A stretch of 64,000 nucleotides of DNA from Aricia agestis (lineage: Eukaryota > Arthropoda > Insecta > Lepidoptera > Lycaenidae), in contig NC_056418.1 in NCBI RefSeq assembly GCF_905147365.1, positions 11,283,262 to 11,347,261 on the forward strand, read 5' to 3'. The notes under the pieces were generated by a model. The model saw only the letters and a list, made by a program, of their open reading frames with translations, did no database searches and was not told the DNA's origin. Every line of letters begins with the position of its first letter. Position 1 is the stretch's first letter. The position numbers and the translations under genes are program-made. This document shows positions 54,225-64,000 of this stretch, one piece after another.

Positions 54225-54781
54225 TGTTACGGTACATGGTATACGGACACGTGGTGCGCAAGTACATACTCGAACCTTCTAAAAAGGTCCAATGTTTGTT
54301 TACGTGTTTACCCTTTATTTGTTAGCGTGTTTGAATTTAGACCTTATGACTGAGTCCATAAGGTCTAAATTAAATTCAACTTACTGCACTTATCGCAAGG
54401 ACGGCAGTTTTATTGTGGTACATGCCCGAGCCGCCTAGAAATTTCCCACGGTTGTTTACTTGTTTACGTGAATCGGGAAATTTCTGGAATTCGTCTCGCC
54501 ATATAAAAAGAGCCGCAGGCAGGCCAGGCAAGTCAGTTCCTTTCGAGCTATCATCAAGGCGATTTCGGAGTGAACACAAGTGATTAATAGTGAGTGAACC
54601 AGTGAAACCTGCGACTTGGCTACGACCTAGGACAGTGATAGTGCTTAGTGATTGGACCTAGTGATTAGTGTTTGGACTTAGTGCTAAGTGTTGTGACCTA
54701 GTGTTTAGTGCAGTGTTAATAAAGTCTTCAAGAGAGTCACCAGGTCTTTCTCTCCAAATCCTCGAACCCTAGCACGTAACA
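54225..54781 (+). repeat. 3' LTR of the Gypsy element
   Basis: 557 bp. I read it against the 5' LTR and found no difference, including the U3 hairpin, TATA box and AATAAA. Followed by the TSD ATAT. Confidence 0.95.
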
Positions 54782-54979
54782 ATATTCAAGTTAAGCTTGC
54801 TTTCTTATCAAAATCGAACACCAAATTAAAATATGCAAAGTACTTATGAGACCTTTTTAATAACATAATACATTAGTCGTAACCAGTAACAAACTAGAAA
54901 GTCTCCTTTATGTAAGTTAAGCCTTAGAAGTTGACTTCATATCTTATGTTCTGTGAATATAATGTACAAATAGTATATA

Positions 54980-55076
54980 GCTTGACCGCTGTAAAGTCGA
55001 CCCTCGTAGCATACTCGTAGCATATATTTAGTATGCTACGAGTATGCTACGAGGGTCGGCTTTACAGCGGTCAAGC
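54980..55076. mobile_element. Near-perfect 45-bp-stem palindrome
   Basis: GCTTGACCGCTGTAAAG... pairs with its complement at the right. Only one mismatch was seen (TCGAC against TCGGC); the loop is TATTTAG. Within each arm ACTCGTAGCATA is a near direct repeat. MITE-like; a hairpin RNA source is possible. Confidence 0.8.
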
Positions 55077-56085
55077 CTACATGTACATGCCAGGTCTAAC
55101 TGGTTTCACAATCTATAAACGCTACTATTACTTTTTCTGCGGATCAAAATATTTTAACTACCTTCATTCGATAACAGTTTCACTGTGCTTTTGTTAACTG
55201 TTCTACAATATAGGATGTTGCTCGTCAATTTCGAAAGATTGCGCTTATTTTTGAAACGCATGCACTTTTTTGCACAAATGCACCTTTTGGGTGGGTAAAG
55301 AATATTATACTTGCTTCACTGCCGTCCACAAGCAAAAATGCCGTTCACTAACATCTTGTCGATTTTGACATCTTCATCTTTGACATGAGAAGAAAGTTCT
55401 ATCGATTGTATTAAACCCAAATTTTTTGTAGCTTTTATGAACATCGAGTTATAAAATGTATATATTTAAAAAATGACCATTTTTTGCTCATAACTCAAAA
55501 GTAGTTTTTGCATTTGACACGTTTTAGCTCAAGGACGGCATTTCAGAACTCCCTTTAACCCGATCTACAGTTCACAAGTTGGAGACAGAGTAGGCCGCCG
55601 GCGTGACATAGGAGAGAAAGTAAGTAAAGCACGTAGTCTGATACATATTATGTCAAATTCAGCCAACATCTTACACCGACTTAATCTATTCCAACCAAAT
55701 TATGTAAGAATACTATTCCTCCGAAAGTACATTTTTATCCTTTGGTAAATTGTATCCAAATCCAAAAGGTAAAAGTAATCTTAGCATAAACAGATACAAC
55801 TATTTTAAGCAGGAAATGCTCTACCTTAACTTGAAAACTTTTGTTTGGAATTCATATAATTCAAATAAACTACGACGGTGAATAAAACTTGGTAGTTACT
55901 TCAGACAATTTACATTTTTATATCCTAGTTTGTTGTGGACTACAAACTTTTTGATTGCGTACTTTTTCTTTGTGCTTAAGGAAATATCGTTTTAATTTTA
56001 GAATTTTATGCAACAGACTTTTAAAGAATTAATGAATTAGCTTTTGAAAAGAGCTGTTGTAGAGAATACTTAAAGTAAAAAAAAG
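55077..56085. other. No gene recognised
   Basis: AT-rich. Words such as CTGCCGTCC and GGACGGCA at 55320 and 55535 are weakly inverted and may mark an old element. Confidence 0.4.
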
Positions 56086-56107
56086 TTTCTTATATGGAGA
56101 TACTTTA

Positions 56108-56465
56108 TAATAGCTCCCACACCGGTTTCGGTGACGGTGGCCGGTTTCATTGAAGCCAGGCCAGCTACGCAGGAGTAATTTTATAGTGCCCAAGTGTGTG
56201 CGCAGTACACAAGAGCACTCTCTATTCCTTTACTCTCATAACCCAGTGGGACGGAAGACCGACACGACTGGCGAGAGATCAGGCGCAGGACCGACTTTTT
56301 ACATACCCATCCGACGCATGGATCATCTTGTTTGTCAGACAATCAGGTGATCAGCCTGCTTTGTCCTAACCAAACTTGGAAATAACATGTTTCCAACTCG
56401 GGAATCGAACCCACGACCTCCGAGTCAAGAGCCGCGCTCTATACCACAAGACCACGGAGGCGTTG
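56108..56465 (-). mobile_element. tRNA-derived SINE, copy 2, with 18-bp TSD
   Basis: The minus-strand head (GCCTCCGTGGTC) has A box TGGTCTTGTGG and B box GTGGGTTCGATTCC, less decayed at the B box than copy 1. Exact 18-bp direct repeats TTATATGGAGATACTTTA lie at 56090-56107 and 56466-56483. 358 bp. The exact long TSD implies a fairly recent insertion. Confidence 0.93.
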
Positions 56466-56483
56466 TTATATGGAGATACTTTA

Positions 56484-57055
56484 AGACTCAGGTCAAGTAT
56501 CTCCATAATATAACAAGATATAATCATATTATAATTAATCATTTTATGCCCAATAAACGAATTTGGATGGAACAAGGTTGCAAGCACATGGATGAAATAA
56601 TTTTTATCGACAAAATTTGTGGCTTTTCGATAGAGGAATAGTTTTTGTTATTCACTTTGTCTATTAGAGCCAATAAATTTAATTTAACTATTGAAAAATG
56701 GCAACCTGCAATAGACGAGTCGGAACAATAGTGTTGTTTGAAAAGTTTATCGAAAACCAATCATTTTTTCAATTTAAAAAGTATACAATGGTACACCCGC
56801 ACTTTGCACAAACACAATCAAAATTTTCACAACAAGACTCGTTTGTAACGTCAGCGAAAACTTTACTTAGATTAAAGCAGGATATCGACAAACTGAAAAC
56901 TACGCTCATTTCTTAGTATAACTTAGAATAAACTTTGATATCCAATGAAAATATTCATATCTATTACTTATCTCCTCTTCAACATTTAAAAACCAGACCC
57001 GGTAAATGTTGTGTGCCATATAAGTTATACTAGATTATGCATGTATTATAGAAAT
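56484..57055. other. No gene recognised
   Basis: AT-rich; a 72-codon plus frame (56698-56916) has no recognised motif and weak composition for coding. Confidence 0.4.
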
Positions 57056-57056
57056 A

Positions 57057-57372
57057 CTAGCTGTCCCGGCAAACGTTTCTTTGCCATATATAAGTATTTC
57101 ATCAGAATTATTTTATTGAAGTGACTAAATAAGTATGTCACCATGGCAACGTCCATCGCTATCCCGTCGCACAAACAATAGTCGCCGTCAGCCTCAAGTT
57201 GTAATAATTTACTATTATTTATTCAACAAATGCACTTATCGATATAAAAAGTACCCAGTAGCCGATTCTCAGACCCACTAAATATGCATATAAGATTTGG
57301 TCAAAATCAGTAAAGCCGTTTCGGAGGAGTACGCGGCCTAAGATTGTGAGACGAGAATTTTATATATAAGAT
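57057..57372 (+). mobile_element. CTGTCCCGGC-type retroposon, long form
   Basis: Head CTAGCTGTCCCGGCAAACG, the ATGGCAACGTCCATCGCTAT segment, AAGCCGTTTCGGAGGAGTAC, tail GAGAATTTTATATATAAG. Nearly collinear with 28710-29027. Confidence 0.8.
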
Positions 57373-57802
57373 ATTATTTTTATTTGTATATAAATATATA
57401 TAGAAACTTGGTTTAAAATCTCTTTATTTACAAAAAATACCGCATCGAAACAGAAGATAATATACAGAAAGACGGCGGAAGCCACTTAATTCTATACTTA
57501 TACAATCCTTTACAAATGGAATATAGGAAACGTCAAATGACAAACCAACATTTTGTTGGCAAGGGGATAGCATAATCCCACCAAAAACATGAAATTTAAA
57601 AAAGGGGCCAAGCAAAATATTGCATAGCTATGCAATATATCTATCGTAAAAAGTTTTCAGATTACATTCAAGCCAAGCCTTCAACTTATTTTGTAATTTA
57701 AATCAACATTCAGTCAAGGTATCAATAGTTTTCTTTATCTTACAATTATTATAGCGACTCGGCAATGAGCACTGCCGTGCCCCCAGATATACCTAATTAA
57801 CT

Positions 57803-58345
57803 AGACGTTCCGCGCGGCTTCACCCGCGTACATTAGGTATTTCACAGACAAATTAGTCCTGAAAACATAAGAAAGCCTGATCTTTCGCGTGGTCTACTTC
57901 TTATATGTGCCAAATAACAGAAAAATTTCCCCAGTAGTTCGTGAGAGAAGCCCTTTCAAATAATTTCCCTTGTTTTTTCCACATTTTCCTCTATTTCATC
58001 GTTCTAATTAGTCTTAGCGTAATAAAATATGGCCTACAGCCTTCCTCGATAAATGGGCTATCTAACACTGAAAGGATTTTTCAAATCGGACCAGTAGTTC
58101 CTGAGATTAGCGCGTTCAAATAAGCCCTTTTAAATAATTTCCCTCCGTTTTTCCATATTTTCCTCTATTTCTTCGCTCCTATTAGTCTTAACGTGATAAA
58201 ATATAGCCTATAGCCTTTCTCAATAAATGGGCTATGTAACATTGAAAGAACTTTTCAAATCGGACCAGTAGTCCTGAGATTAGCGCGTTCAAACCAACAA
58301 ACTAACAAACTCTTCCGCTTTATAATATTAAATAGTATAGATTGT
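57803..58345 (+). mobile_element. Retroposon with internal 174-bp duplication
   Basis: Starts CTAGACGTTCCGCGCGGC, contains AATCGGACCAGTAGTTCCTG and ends CTTCCGCTTTATAATATTAA. Units 57951-58124 and 58125-58297 are tandem copies of one body segment (TAAATGGGCTATCTAACA). RTE-style tail. Confidence 0.78.
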
Positions 58346-58835
58346 TTTCTCTTTTGAAAATAAGTTTCAAAGTATTTTTGTTGTAATGTAATAAATACGT
58401 GTAATTTTATTATTTTAATGCTACATTACTAAATATAGCATACTTTTCGTTCGTATATACATCGACATTCCAACAACTAAATCACACGTCACTAGATAAT
58501 GACAGACCAGTGCAATTTCAAACTTGGAATAGCTTTTGTCTATTCGATATTATGATAATATATCGACAGAGTGCGTCATAGATAAACACTAGACTAGTGA
58601 TGGGACGAGGGTCGAGGAACTTAAAATTTATAAAATAAAATATTTAAAATGTAAATTAATATTATGTATATTTTAAGATGTATGTTAATATTATGACAAA
58701 ATGTATCTATCTAATCTAATTTTCTCGTATCAACTAGCAAACTACACAGTTTTAGAATTATAATATATTTCTTGTACAATGTTGTAGTCCATATATTTTT
58801 ATAAACTAAACTATTTTTAATAACAATTACACGTC
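58346..58835. other. AT-rich, no gene recognised
   Basis: Nothing supportable. Confidence 0.45.
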
Positions 58836-58838
58836 TTA

Positions 58839-58999
58839 GGGTGGGTTGCACCAGAGGCGTTGTTATATATTAGTTAAGGTTAAGATTATCGTCAAATATG
58901 GCATCCATTAATAATTTACTTTAACGAGAGATTTGACACTTCATTTGACATTTTGTTATAGTTAAAGTTCTAGTTAAATTAAGTTGATGCAACCCACCC
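58839..58999. mobile_element. PIF/Harbinger-type MITE (GGGTGGGTTGCACCA), copy 2
   Basis: TTA on both sides (58836-58838, 59000-59002). Ends GGGTGGGTTGCACCA and GATGCAACCCACCC. The interior, inverted relative to copy 1 at 34006-34475, shares ATTAATGGATGCC-like and TTTAACGAGA-like words. Confidence 0.82.
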
Positions 59000-59002
59000 T
59001 TA

Positions 59003-59980
59003 ATATCGCTCATTTAAGTTTACAACTTTTTTGTGAAACTTGTCTATGACAACTTTTTTTTTAATTGTTTATGGCTGCAAACAGAAAAGTTTACGACTAT
59101 GATTTTTCCATAAAGTTAATATACCTATAATAACTTTATGGATTTTTCTTAATCTTAATGATCAAGATTTAAAAATGGAACATCAAATGAATCCCTGCAA
59201 AATGTGAAAACGCATCATACAGTCATTACACGGGTTATTAGATAAAGCTGCCGTGTAATGAAATTCCCGCTTAAAACTGTTAAGCATGTGCTTGAATTTG
59301 ATACGTTAATGTTTCATAATAATATTATGCATTTTAATGGAAGGCTAAGTGTCTTAGATTAAAATGACGTCATGTTACTTGTTGTCATTTAAACAGTTAT
59401 CTTAATAAATACGAACCGAAGCATGAATTTAGCAATACGTAAAAGTTATACTAAATTAAAATTTTCCAGCCTCATCATGCAATTTGACACTTTGGTTCTA
59501 TATTTTCTTTATCCATCGCTACATCTTGCTTTGTTTATCTCATTTTACTCACTAACCCCAAAATAAAAATAGACCCCAGCAGTAATCTAATAAATATTAA
59601 CGAAAGGCTATTAATATTCATATTAATCAACTCGAAAATAAATTCTTTGGAAGTCAATATAAATTCCGTGATCATTGTTTTTATAAGGTTTAGTTTGATA
59701 AGACTTAACTGAAAACAAAACAATCGTCAAGTTAGTAAGTCCTTATGATTTGCTTATTAAAAGTTTTAATTAGTAAGCTGCGAGCTACAGTGTAACAGTA
59801 CTGCAGTTGTTTTACAATAACGTACCTATCTAATACTTTAAAACTAAATTCAATAATCTGTACGCTAAATGTTATTAATATTTAAAGTATTATGTGTCAG
59901 ATCATTATTGAACTTATTTAATAAAATAAAAAAGTAAGAGACAATAAAGTATAATGTTTTTCTCTACACGTTACATAGCG
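59003..59980. other. AT-rich, no gene recognised
   Basis: No motif-bearing frame. Confidence 0.45.
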
Positions 59981-59990
59981 TTGGTGTTAC

Positions 59991-60206
59991 TAGAGTAGAC
60001 AGAACTAAGGAGTAACTCGTCTTCAAACAAACGGGCGAACATACGCGAGTTGGGTGCAACTGTAACTTTCAACATGTTTCACGTTTTTGCCAATGCTTGT
60101 AACGCGTGCGCCGGGCACTGGCCGATATGATATTATACTATGTCAAACGTATAAAAGATTCCAAGATATTTTCTGAGTCGGCCTACTCGTTAGTTCTGTT
60201 TACTCT
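59991..60206. mobile_element. hAT-type MITE next to the satellite
   Basis: The ends TAGAGTAGACAGAACTAA and TTAGTTCTGTTTACTCT are inverted. GGTGTTAC flanks both sides (59983-59990, 60207-60214 region; 7-8 bp depending on one end base). The right TSD lies about 25 bp before the satellite. Confidence 0.65.
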
Positions 60207-60237
60207 GGTGTTACATAGCAATGGGTGTTTAGAGCAT

Positions 60238-61670
60238 AGCAGTAGCAGTGCCACGTAGCGAGCGTAGCACACCTATGCAATGTGTGTAAGTGCGTAGCAG
60301 TGCCACGTAGCGAGCGTAGCACACCTATGCAATGTGTGTAAGTGCGTAGCAGTGCTACGTAGCGAGCGTAGCACACCTATGCAATGTGCGTAAGTGCGTA
60401 GCGAGCGTAGCACACCTATGCAATGTGTGTAAGTGCGTAGCAGTGCTACGTAGCGAGCGTAGCACACCTATGCAATGTGCGTAAGTGCGTAGCAGTGCCA
60501 CGTAGCGAGCGTAGCACACCTATGCAATGTGTGTAAGTGCGTAGCAGTGCTACGTAGCGAGCGTAGCACACCTACGCAATGTGCGTAAATGCGTAGCAGT
60601 GTTACGTAGCGACCGTAGCACACCTACGCAATGTGCGTAAGTGCGTAGCAGTGCTACGTAGCGAGCGTAGCACACCTATGCAATGTGCGTAAGTGCGTAG
60701 CAGTGCTACGTAGCGAGCGTAGCACACCTATGCAATGTGTGTAAGTGCGTAGCAGTGCTACGTAGCGAGCGTAGCACACCTACGCAATGTGCGTAAATGC
60801 GTAGCAGTGCTACGTAGCGACCGTAGCACACCTACGCAATGTGCGTAAGTGCGTAACAGTGGTACGTAGCGAGCGTAGCACAGCTATGCAATGTGCGTAA
60901 GTGCGTAGCAGTGCTACGTAGCGAGCGTAGCACACCTACGCAATGTGCGTAAGTGCGTAGCAGTGCTACGTAGCGAGCGTAGCACACCTACGCAATGTGC
61001 GTAAATGCGTAGCAGTGCTACGTAGCGACCGTAGCACACCTACGCAATGTGCGTAAGTGCGTAGCAGTGCTACGTAGCGAGCGTAGCACACCTACGCAAT
61101 GTGCGTAAGTGCGTAGCAGTGCTACGTAGCGAGCGTAGCACACCTACGCAATGTGCGTAAGTGCGTAGCAGTGCTACGTAGCGAGCGTAGCACATGTACG
61201 CAATGTGCGTAAGTGCGTAGCAGTGCTACGTAGCGAGCGTAGCACACCTACGCAATGTGCGTAAGTGCGTAGCAGTGCTACGTAGCGAGCGTAGCACATC
61301 TATGCAATGTGCGTAAGTGCGTAGCAGTGCTACGTAGCGAGCGTAGCACACCTATGCAATGTGTGTAAGTGCGTAGCAGTGCTACGTAGCGAGCGTAGCA
61401 CACCTACGCAATGTGCGTAAGTGCGTAGCAGTGCTACGTAGCGAGCGGAGCACATCTACGCAATGTGCGTAAGTGCGTAGCAGTGCTACGTAGCGAGCGT
61501 AGCACATGTACGCAATGTGCGTAAGTGCGTAGCAGTGCTACGTAGCGAGCGTAGCACACCTACGCAATGTGCGTAAGTGCGTAGCAGTGCTACGTAGCGA
61601 GCGTAGCACATCTACGCAATGTGCATAAGTGCGTAGCAGTGCTACGTAGCAAGCGTAGCACATGCAATGT
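60238..61670. repeat. 52-bp satellite array, about 27 units
   Basis: The unit is about 52 bp and contains GCAGTGCTACGTAGCGAGCG and CACACCTACGCAATGTGCG; GCTACGTAGC is a palindrome. One unit near 60395 is shortened. The left units carry TATGCAATGTGTG where most right units carry TACGCAATGTGCG. Variant units recur at 208 bp and 312 bp, so the array has higher-order structure. Minus-strand repetitive frames are artefacts. Confidence 0.97.
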
Positions 61671-62420
61671 GCGTAAGCGTGTTTACACACGGCGTCGCAG
61701 AAGCAGCATGTGAAAAGGGTAGAAGGATGAGTAAGGATGAGTAAACACGCTAACTGCGTAGCAATATTAGGCAGGGAACGTAGTACACCTACGCCAAACA
61801 AGCAAGCGCGTAGTATGTTGTGCAAAGCGTAAAATATTTAATTAAAATGAGACAGTTTTGTTTTGTATACTCGTATTTATTTATCGGTAGCGTCTTAGGT
61901 AAATTCATGAAAGTATTTAAGGACTTTAAAAAAAGAAATGTTATCTGCCTAGCATAATATAATTACGATTTTCTTCGCCAATTAATTTTCAACATCCCGA
62001 ATATCCTCCATATCAAGTATCTCCCCTTGCTTGAAAAAACAAGCTTGTTTATTCGTCAATGGGGCTGTTCCGCAATTACAGTAAACTTGTTAGTCCCCTA
62101 ATCCCCATAAAACTGTAATCAGCTAATTAGATCAATAAATAAGCCTGTTAAGTACCTGGGGCGATGTAACAGGATACAAGTTATGTGAGAAGAAAATACA
62201 AAATAATTTTGTATAACTACAGTTAAAAGATATAGTTGTTTGTTAAAAAACAAGAGAGTAAAAAATGTATAGTAAAGTAAAAAATAATAGTTCCTGTCAT
62301 TTTTACGTACTAGTAGGTACTAAACGATGTTTTAATATTGTAACACAACTGCTCGTTGAATATAAAATAACGAGTGCCTTCTAGTGTTGCAAAATCTATC
62401 TGATAATATATTATTTTCTT
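61671..62420. other. No gene recognised
   Basis: Degenerate satellite words up to about 61825, then AT-rich DNA. Confidence 0.45.
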
Positions 62421-62423
62421 TTA

Positions 62424-62560
62424 GGGCCTGTTTCAACGGCGCTTTCAAAGTGGCGGATAGGCTATCCACAACTTGTTTGACAAATTCTCCATACCATATC
62501 TGTAAAATTAAGTGGTGGATAGCCTATGCAGCACTTATCAGAAAGTGGTTAAACAGGCCC
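62424..62560. mobile_element. PIF/Harbinger-type MITE (GGGCCTGTTT)
   Basis: TTA flanks (62421-62423, 62561-62563). Inverted ends GGGCCTGTTT(C/A)AAC; the arms include GGATAGGCTATCCAC and its partner GTGGTGGATAGCC. 137 bp. Confidence 0.82.
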
Positions 62561-62563
62561 TTA

Positions 62564-63190
62564 GAGTTTCAGCACTTTTGTTAACCTTCGGTTATAATCA
62601 TTACAATCTTGTTCACGTTATACATTTTTTTTCTTACTAAGCTGTACGTCTACATGAGACTTACAATGTTTTACACATAAAAAGATTCCAATAAGCTATT
62701 ATACAGAAATCTCCTCAATATTATATAATGAAGACATCAACTAATAAAGTAAACATAAGTTTACAACATAAGATTGCTCAATTGTAAAATGTTAGTTTAA
62801 TTTTCTCCTTTCTTTTCTTATTTTTTCCCTTATATTTTGAATAAACCTTGTAACTTGTAAACTTTATCCAGATTTTCGATTTCAAATCCTTTTCCTGGTC
62901 CTAATCATATCCCGGCCCGTTATAATATATTTAAGCTCGACTCAATGGTTAATCAAGAAACGTTTTACAATAATACCAAATACTTACTCAATGACTTAAG
63001 CGTACAACAAAGATGATGATGATGGTAAACTAATTATGGCAGAAGATATGAATCAAAATACGAGTTCACCTTGTTATTGTAAGAAGACACCGAGCCCAAA
63101 CAAATTACTGTAGCGACTTAATAATTAATTAAACTAATCAATATAGAGTTTCATATTATATTTACAAAATTAATATAAATTCATACTAAA
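62564..63190. other. AT-rich, no gene recognised
   Basis: Nothing supportable. Confidence 0.45.
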
Positions 63191-63193
63191 ACA

Positions 63194-63617
63194 TACTAAT
63201 ATTATGAAAACGTGTCTATTTATCGCGCTGTAGTAGCTTAATCGTATAAAGGATTTTGATGTTTGATTTCAAAATACTTCGAATTCCAGGAAAAGTTACC
63301 TGACTGTTTTTATATTGAAAAAATGCACCGTGCACTTTTTAAGGATAAAATCTATCGGTTGACCTGCGGGGCTAAAATGGTCACATTTAGCAATTCCTCT
63401 CAATCAATTCAGCAAATGAATTGTCAAAATTGTCAAACTGACAAATGTCAAATCAGTACAAAAATACAGAAATGAATTGCAAGCAGAGTTGCATTTTGCG
63501 ATTTTAGAATAATGAATCATATTATGATTCATATCATGATTCTTCAAAGCGACCATTTTAGCCCCGCTGTGCAATAAACAAATTTCGGGAGTCACAAGTT
63601 CCGGGCAACATCTAGTA
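63194..63617 (-). mobile_element. Diverged retroposon carrying a MITE
   Basis: Minus-strand head CTAGATGTTGCCCGGAAC at 63615 and ATATTAGT-type tail at 63194, an old relative of the GACGCCCGC family; interrupted at 63367-63566. Confidence 0.55.
63367..63566. mobile_element. MITE with 3-bp CTG duplication
   Basis: Ends CGGGGCTAAAATGGTC perfectly inverted over 16 bp; CTG flanks (63364-63366, 63567-63569). 200 bp, interior AT-rich with a TCATATTATGATTC hairpin. A 3-bp TSD suits PIF/Harbinger, though CTG is not the commonest target. Confidence 0.78.
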
Positions 63618-64000
63618 TTAAAAATATGTCTTTTAAATTATGGAAAAATGACGTGCCAAGTTAACAGGAAAATTGTGCTACTGAAAATCTAATAAACGTA
63701 AAAAGCCTCTTAGTTCTTAAAAATAATAAGAAATGAAAATGAATGTCGTTGTTTATTTGTCCTCTCAAGGAGCTATTCAAATATTTGTACATATTTCATC
63801 TGATGCCAGCAGCCGTCGAAATTAGTATCTTTAACGAAAACAACGAATAATTATGGAGATGGGAAAATAAAAAATTTAATCCAATTCTCTCCCTAATCGT
63901 CCAAATAAGCCTCACGACATGCTGACAAGCAGCGACAACGCGACTTTTGTATTTAATGATACTTAATTCTTAACAGAAAGTAAGCAGGTTATTGTTGTGA
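63618..64000. other. AT-rich, no gene recognised
   Basis: Window end; nothing supportable. Confidence 0.45.

Larger units (their letters stand above)
48430..54781 (+). mobile_element. Complete Ty3/Gypsy LTR retrotransposon
   Basis: 6,352 bp bounded by 557-bp LTRs that read identical, with a 4-bp TSD ATAT (48426-48429, 54782-54785). The order is LTR, tRNA-Leu-type PBS, gag, pol (protease, RT, RNase H, integrase), PPT, LTR. RT before integrase makes it Ty3/Gypsy (Metaviridae) rather than Copia. There is no env frame between pol and the 3' LTR. All ORFs are intact, so the copy may be mobile. Confidence 0.95.

Noticed and set aside
60238..61670. CRISPR-like array
   Set aside because: Units are contiguous with no unique spacers; it is a satellite.
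60273..61825. Minus-strand frames rich in CYARYVALLRTY repeats
   Set aside because: Generated by the 52-bp satellite; frames are broken by unit length changes and have no start context.

Overview
This is a stretch of AT-rich, repeat-packed nuclear DNA from an insect, most likely a moth or butterfly (Lepidoptera). The assignment rests on the repeats: a CR1/Jockey-type LINE with its short derivatives, tRNA-derived SINEs of lepidopteran style, many short retroposons with GTCTG or TATA tails, and very many small inverted-repeat (MITE-like) elements. There is no operon, no bacterial-style gene and no CRISPR array. I found no complete host protein-coding gene. The only complete genes are the LINE ORF (3883-6978) and the gag and pol genes of a Ty3/Gypsy LTR retrotransposon (49013-50626 and 50620-54213). 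The best candidate for host coding sequence is a pair of exon-like blocks at 29135-29729.

Layout. 0-3.7 kb: a piggyBac-like element flanked by TTAA with a decayed transposase C-terminus, two small inverted-repeat elements, and an R1-like reverse transcriptase fossil. 3.7-7.05 kb: a full-length LINE with an intact endonuclease-RT ORF and a poly(A) tail. 7.7-16.5 kb: nested DNA transposons, namely a TA-flanked foldback MITE inside a retroposon, a 1.36-kb element with an 8-bp target-site duplication (TSD), a hAT fossil inside an older palindromic element, a Harbinger-type MITE, and a second piggyBac-like element. 17-28 kb: SINEs, LINE-derived short elements and MITEs. 28-48 kb: more of the same, plus a 3 x 210-bp repeat, an 86-copy TA microsatellite and a 21-bp minisatellite. 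48.43-54.78 kb: a young, apparently complete Gypsy element. 60.2-61.67 kb: a 52-bp satellite with higher-order structure. The rest to 64 kb is AT-rich DNA with two more MITEs.

How the parts relate. The LINE is the likely source of at least six short copies that keep only its 5' UTR and its last ~110 bp; they probably moved on LINE machinery. The Gypsy element carries two LTRs in which I saw no differences, a 4-bp TSD, a tRNA-Leu-type primer binding site, a polypurine tract, gag, and pol in the -1 frame behind a canonical slippery heptamer with a plausible pseudoknot. It looks recently inserted and possibly active. The DNA elements carry family-diagnostic TSDs (TTAA, TWA, TA, 8 bp), so most can be placed by superfamily from the sequence alone. 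All comparisons were made by eye; family names beyond the superfamily are deliberately not given.
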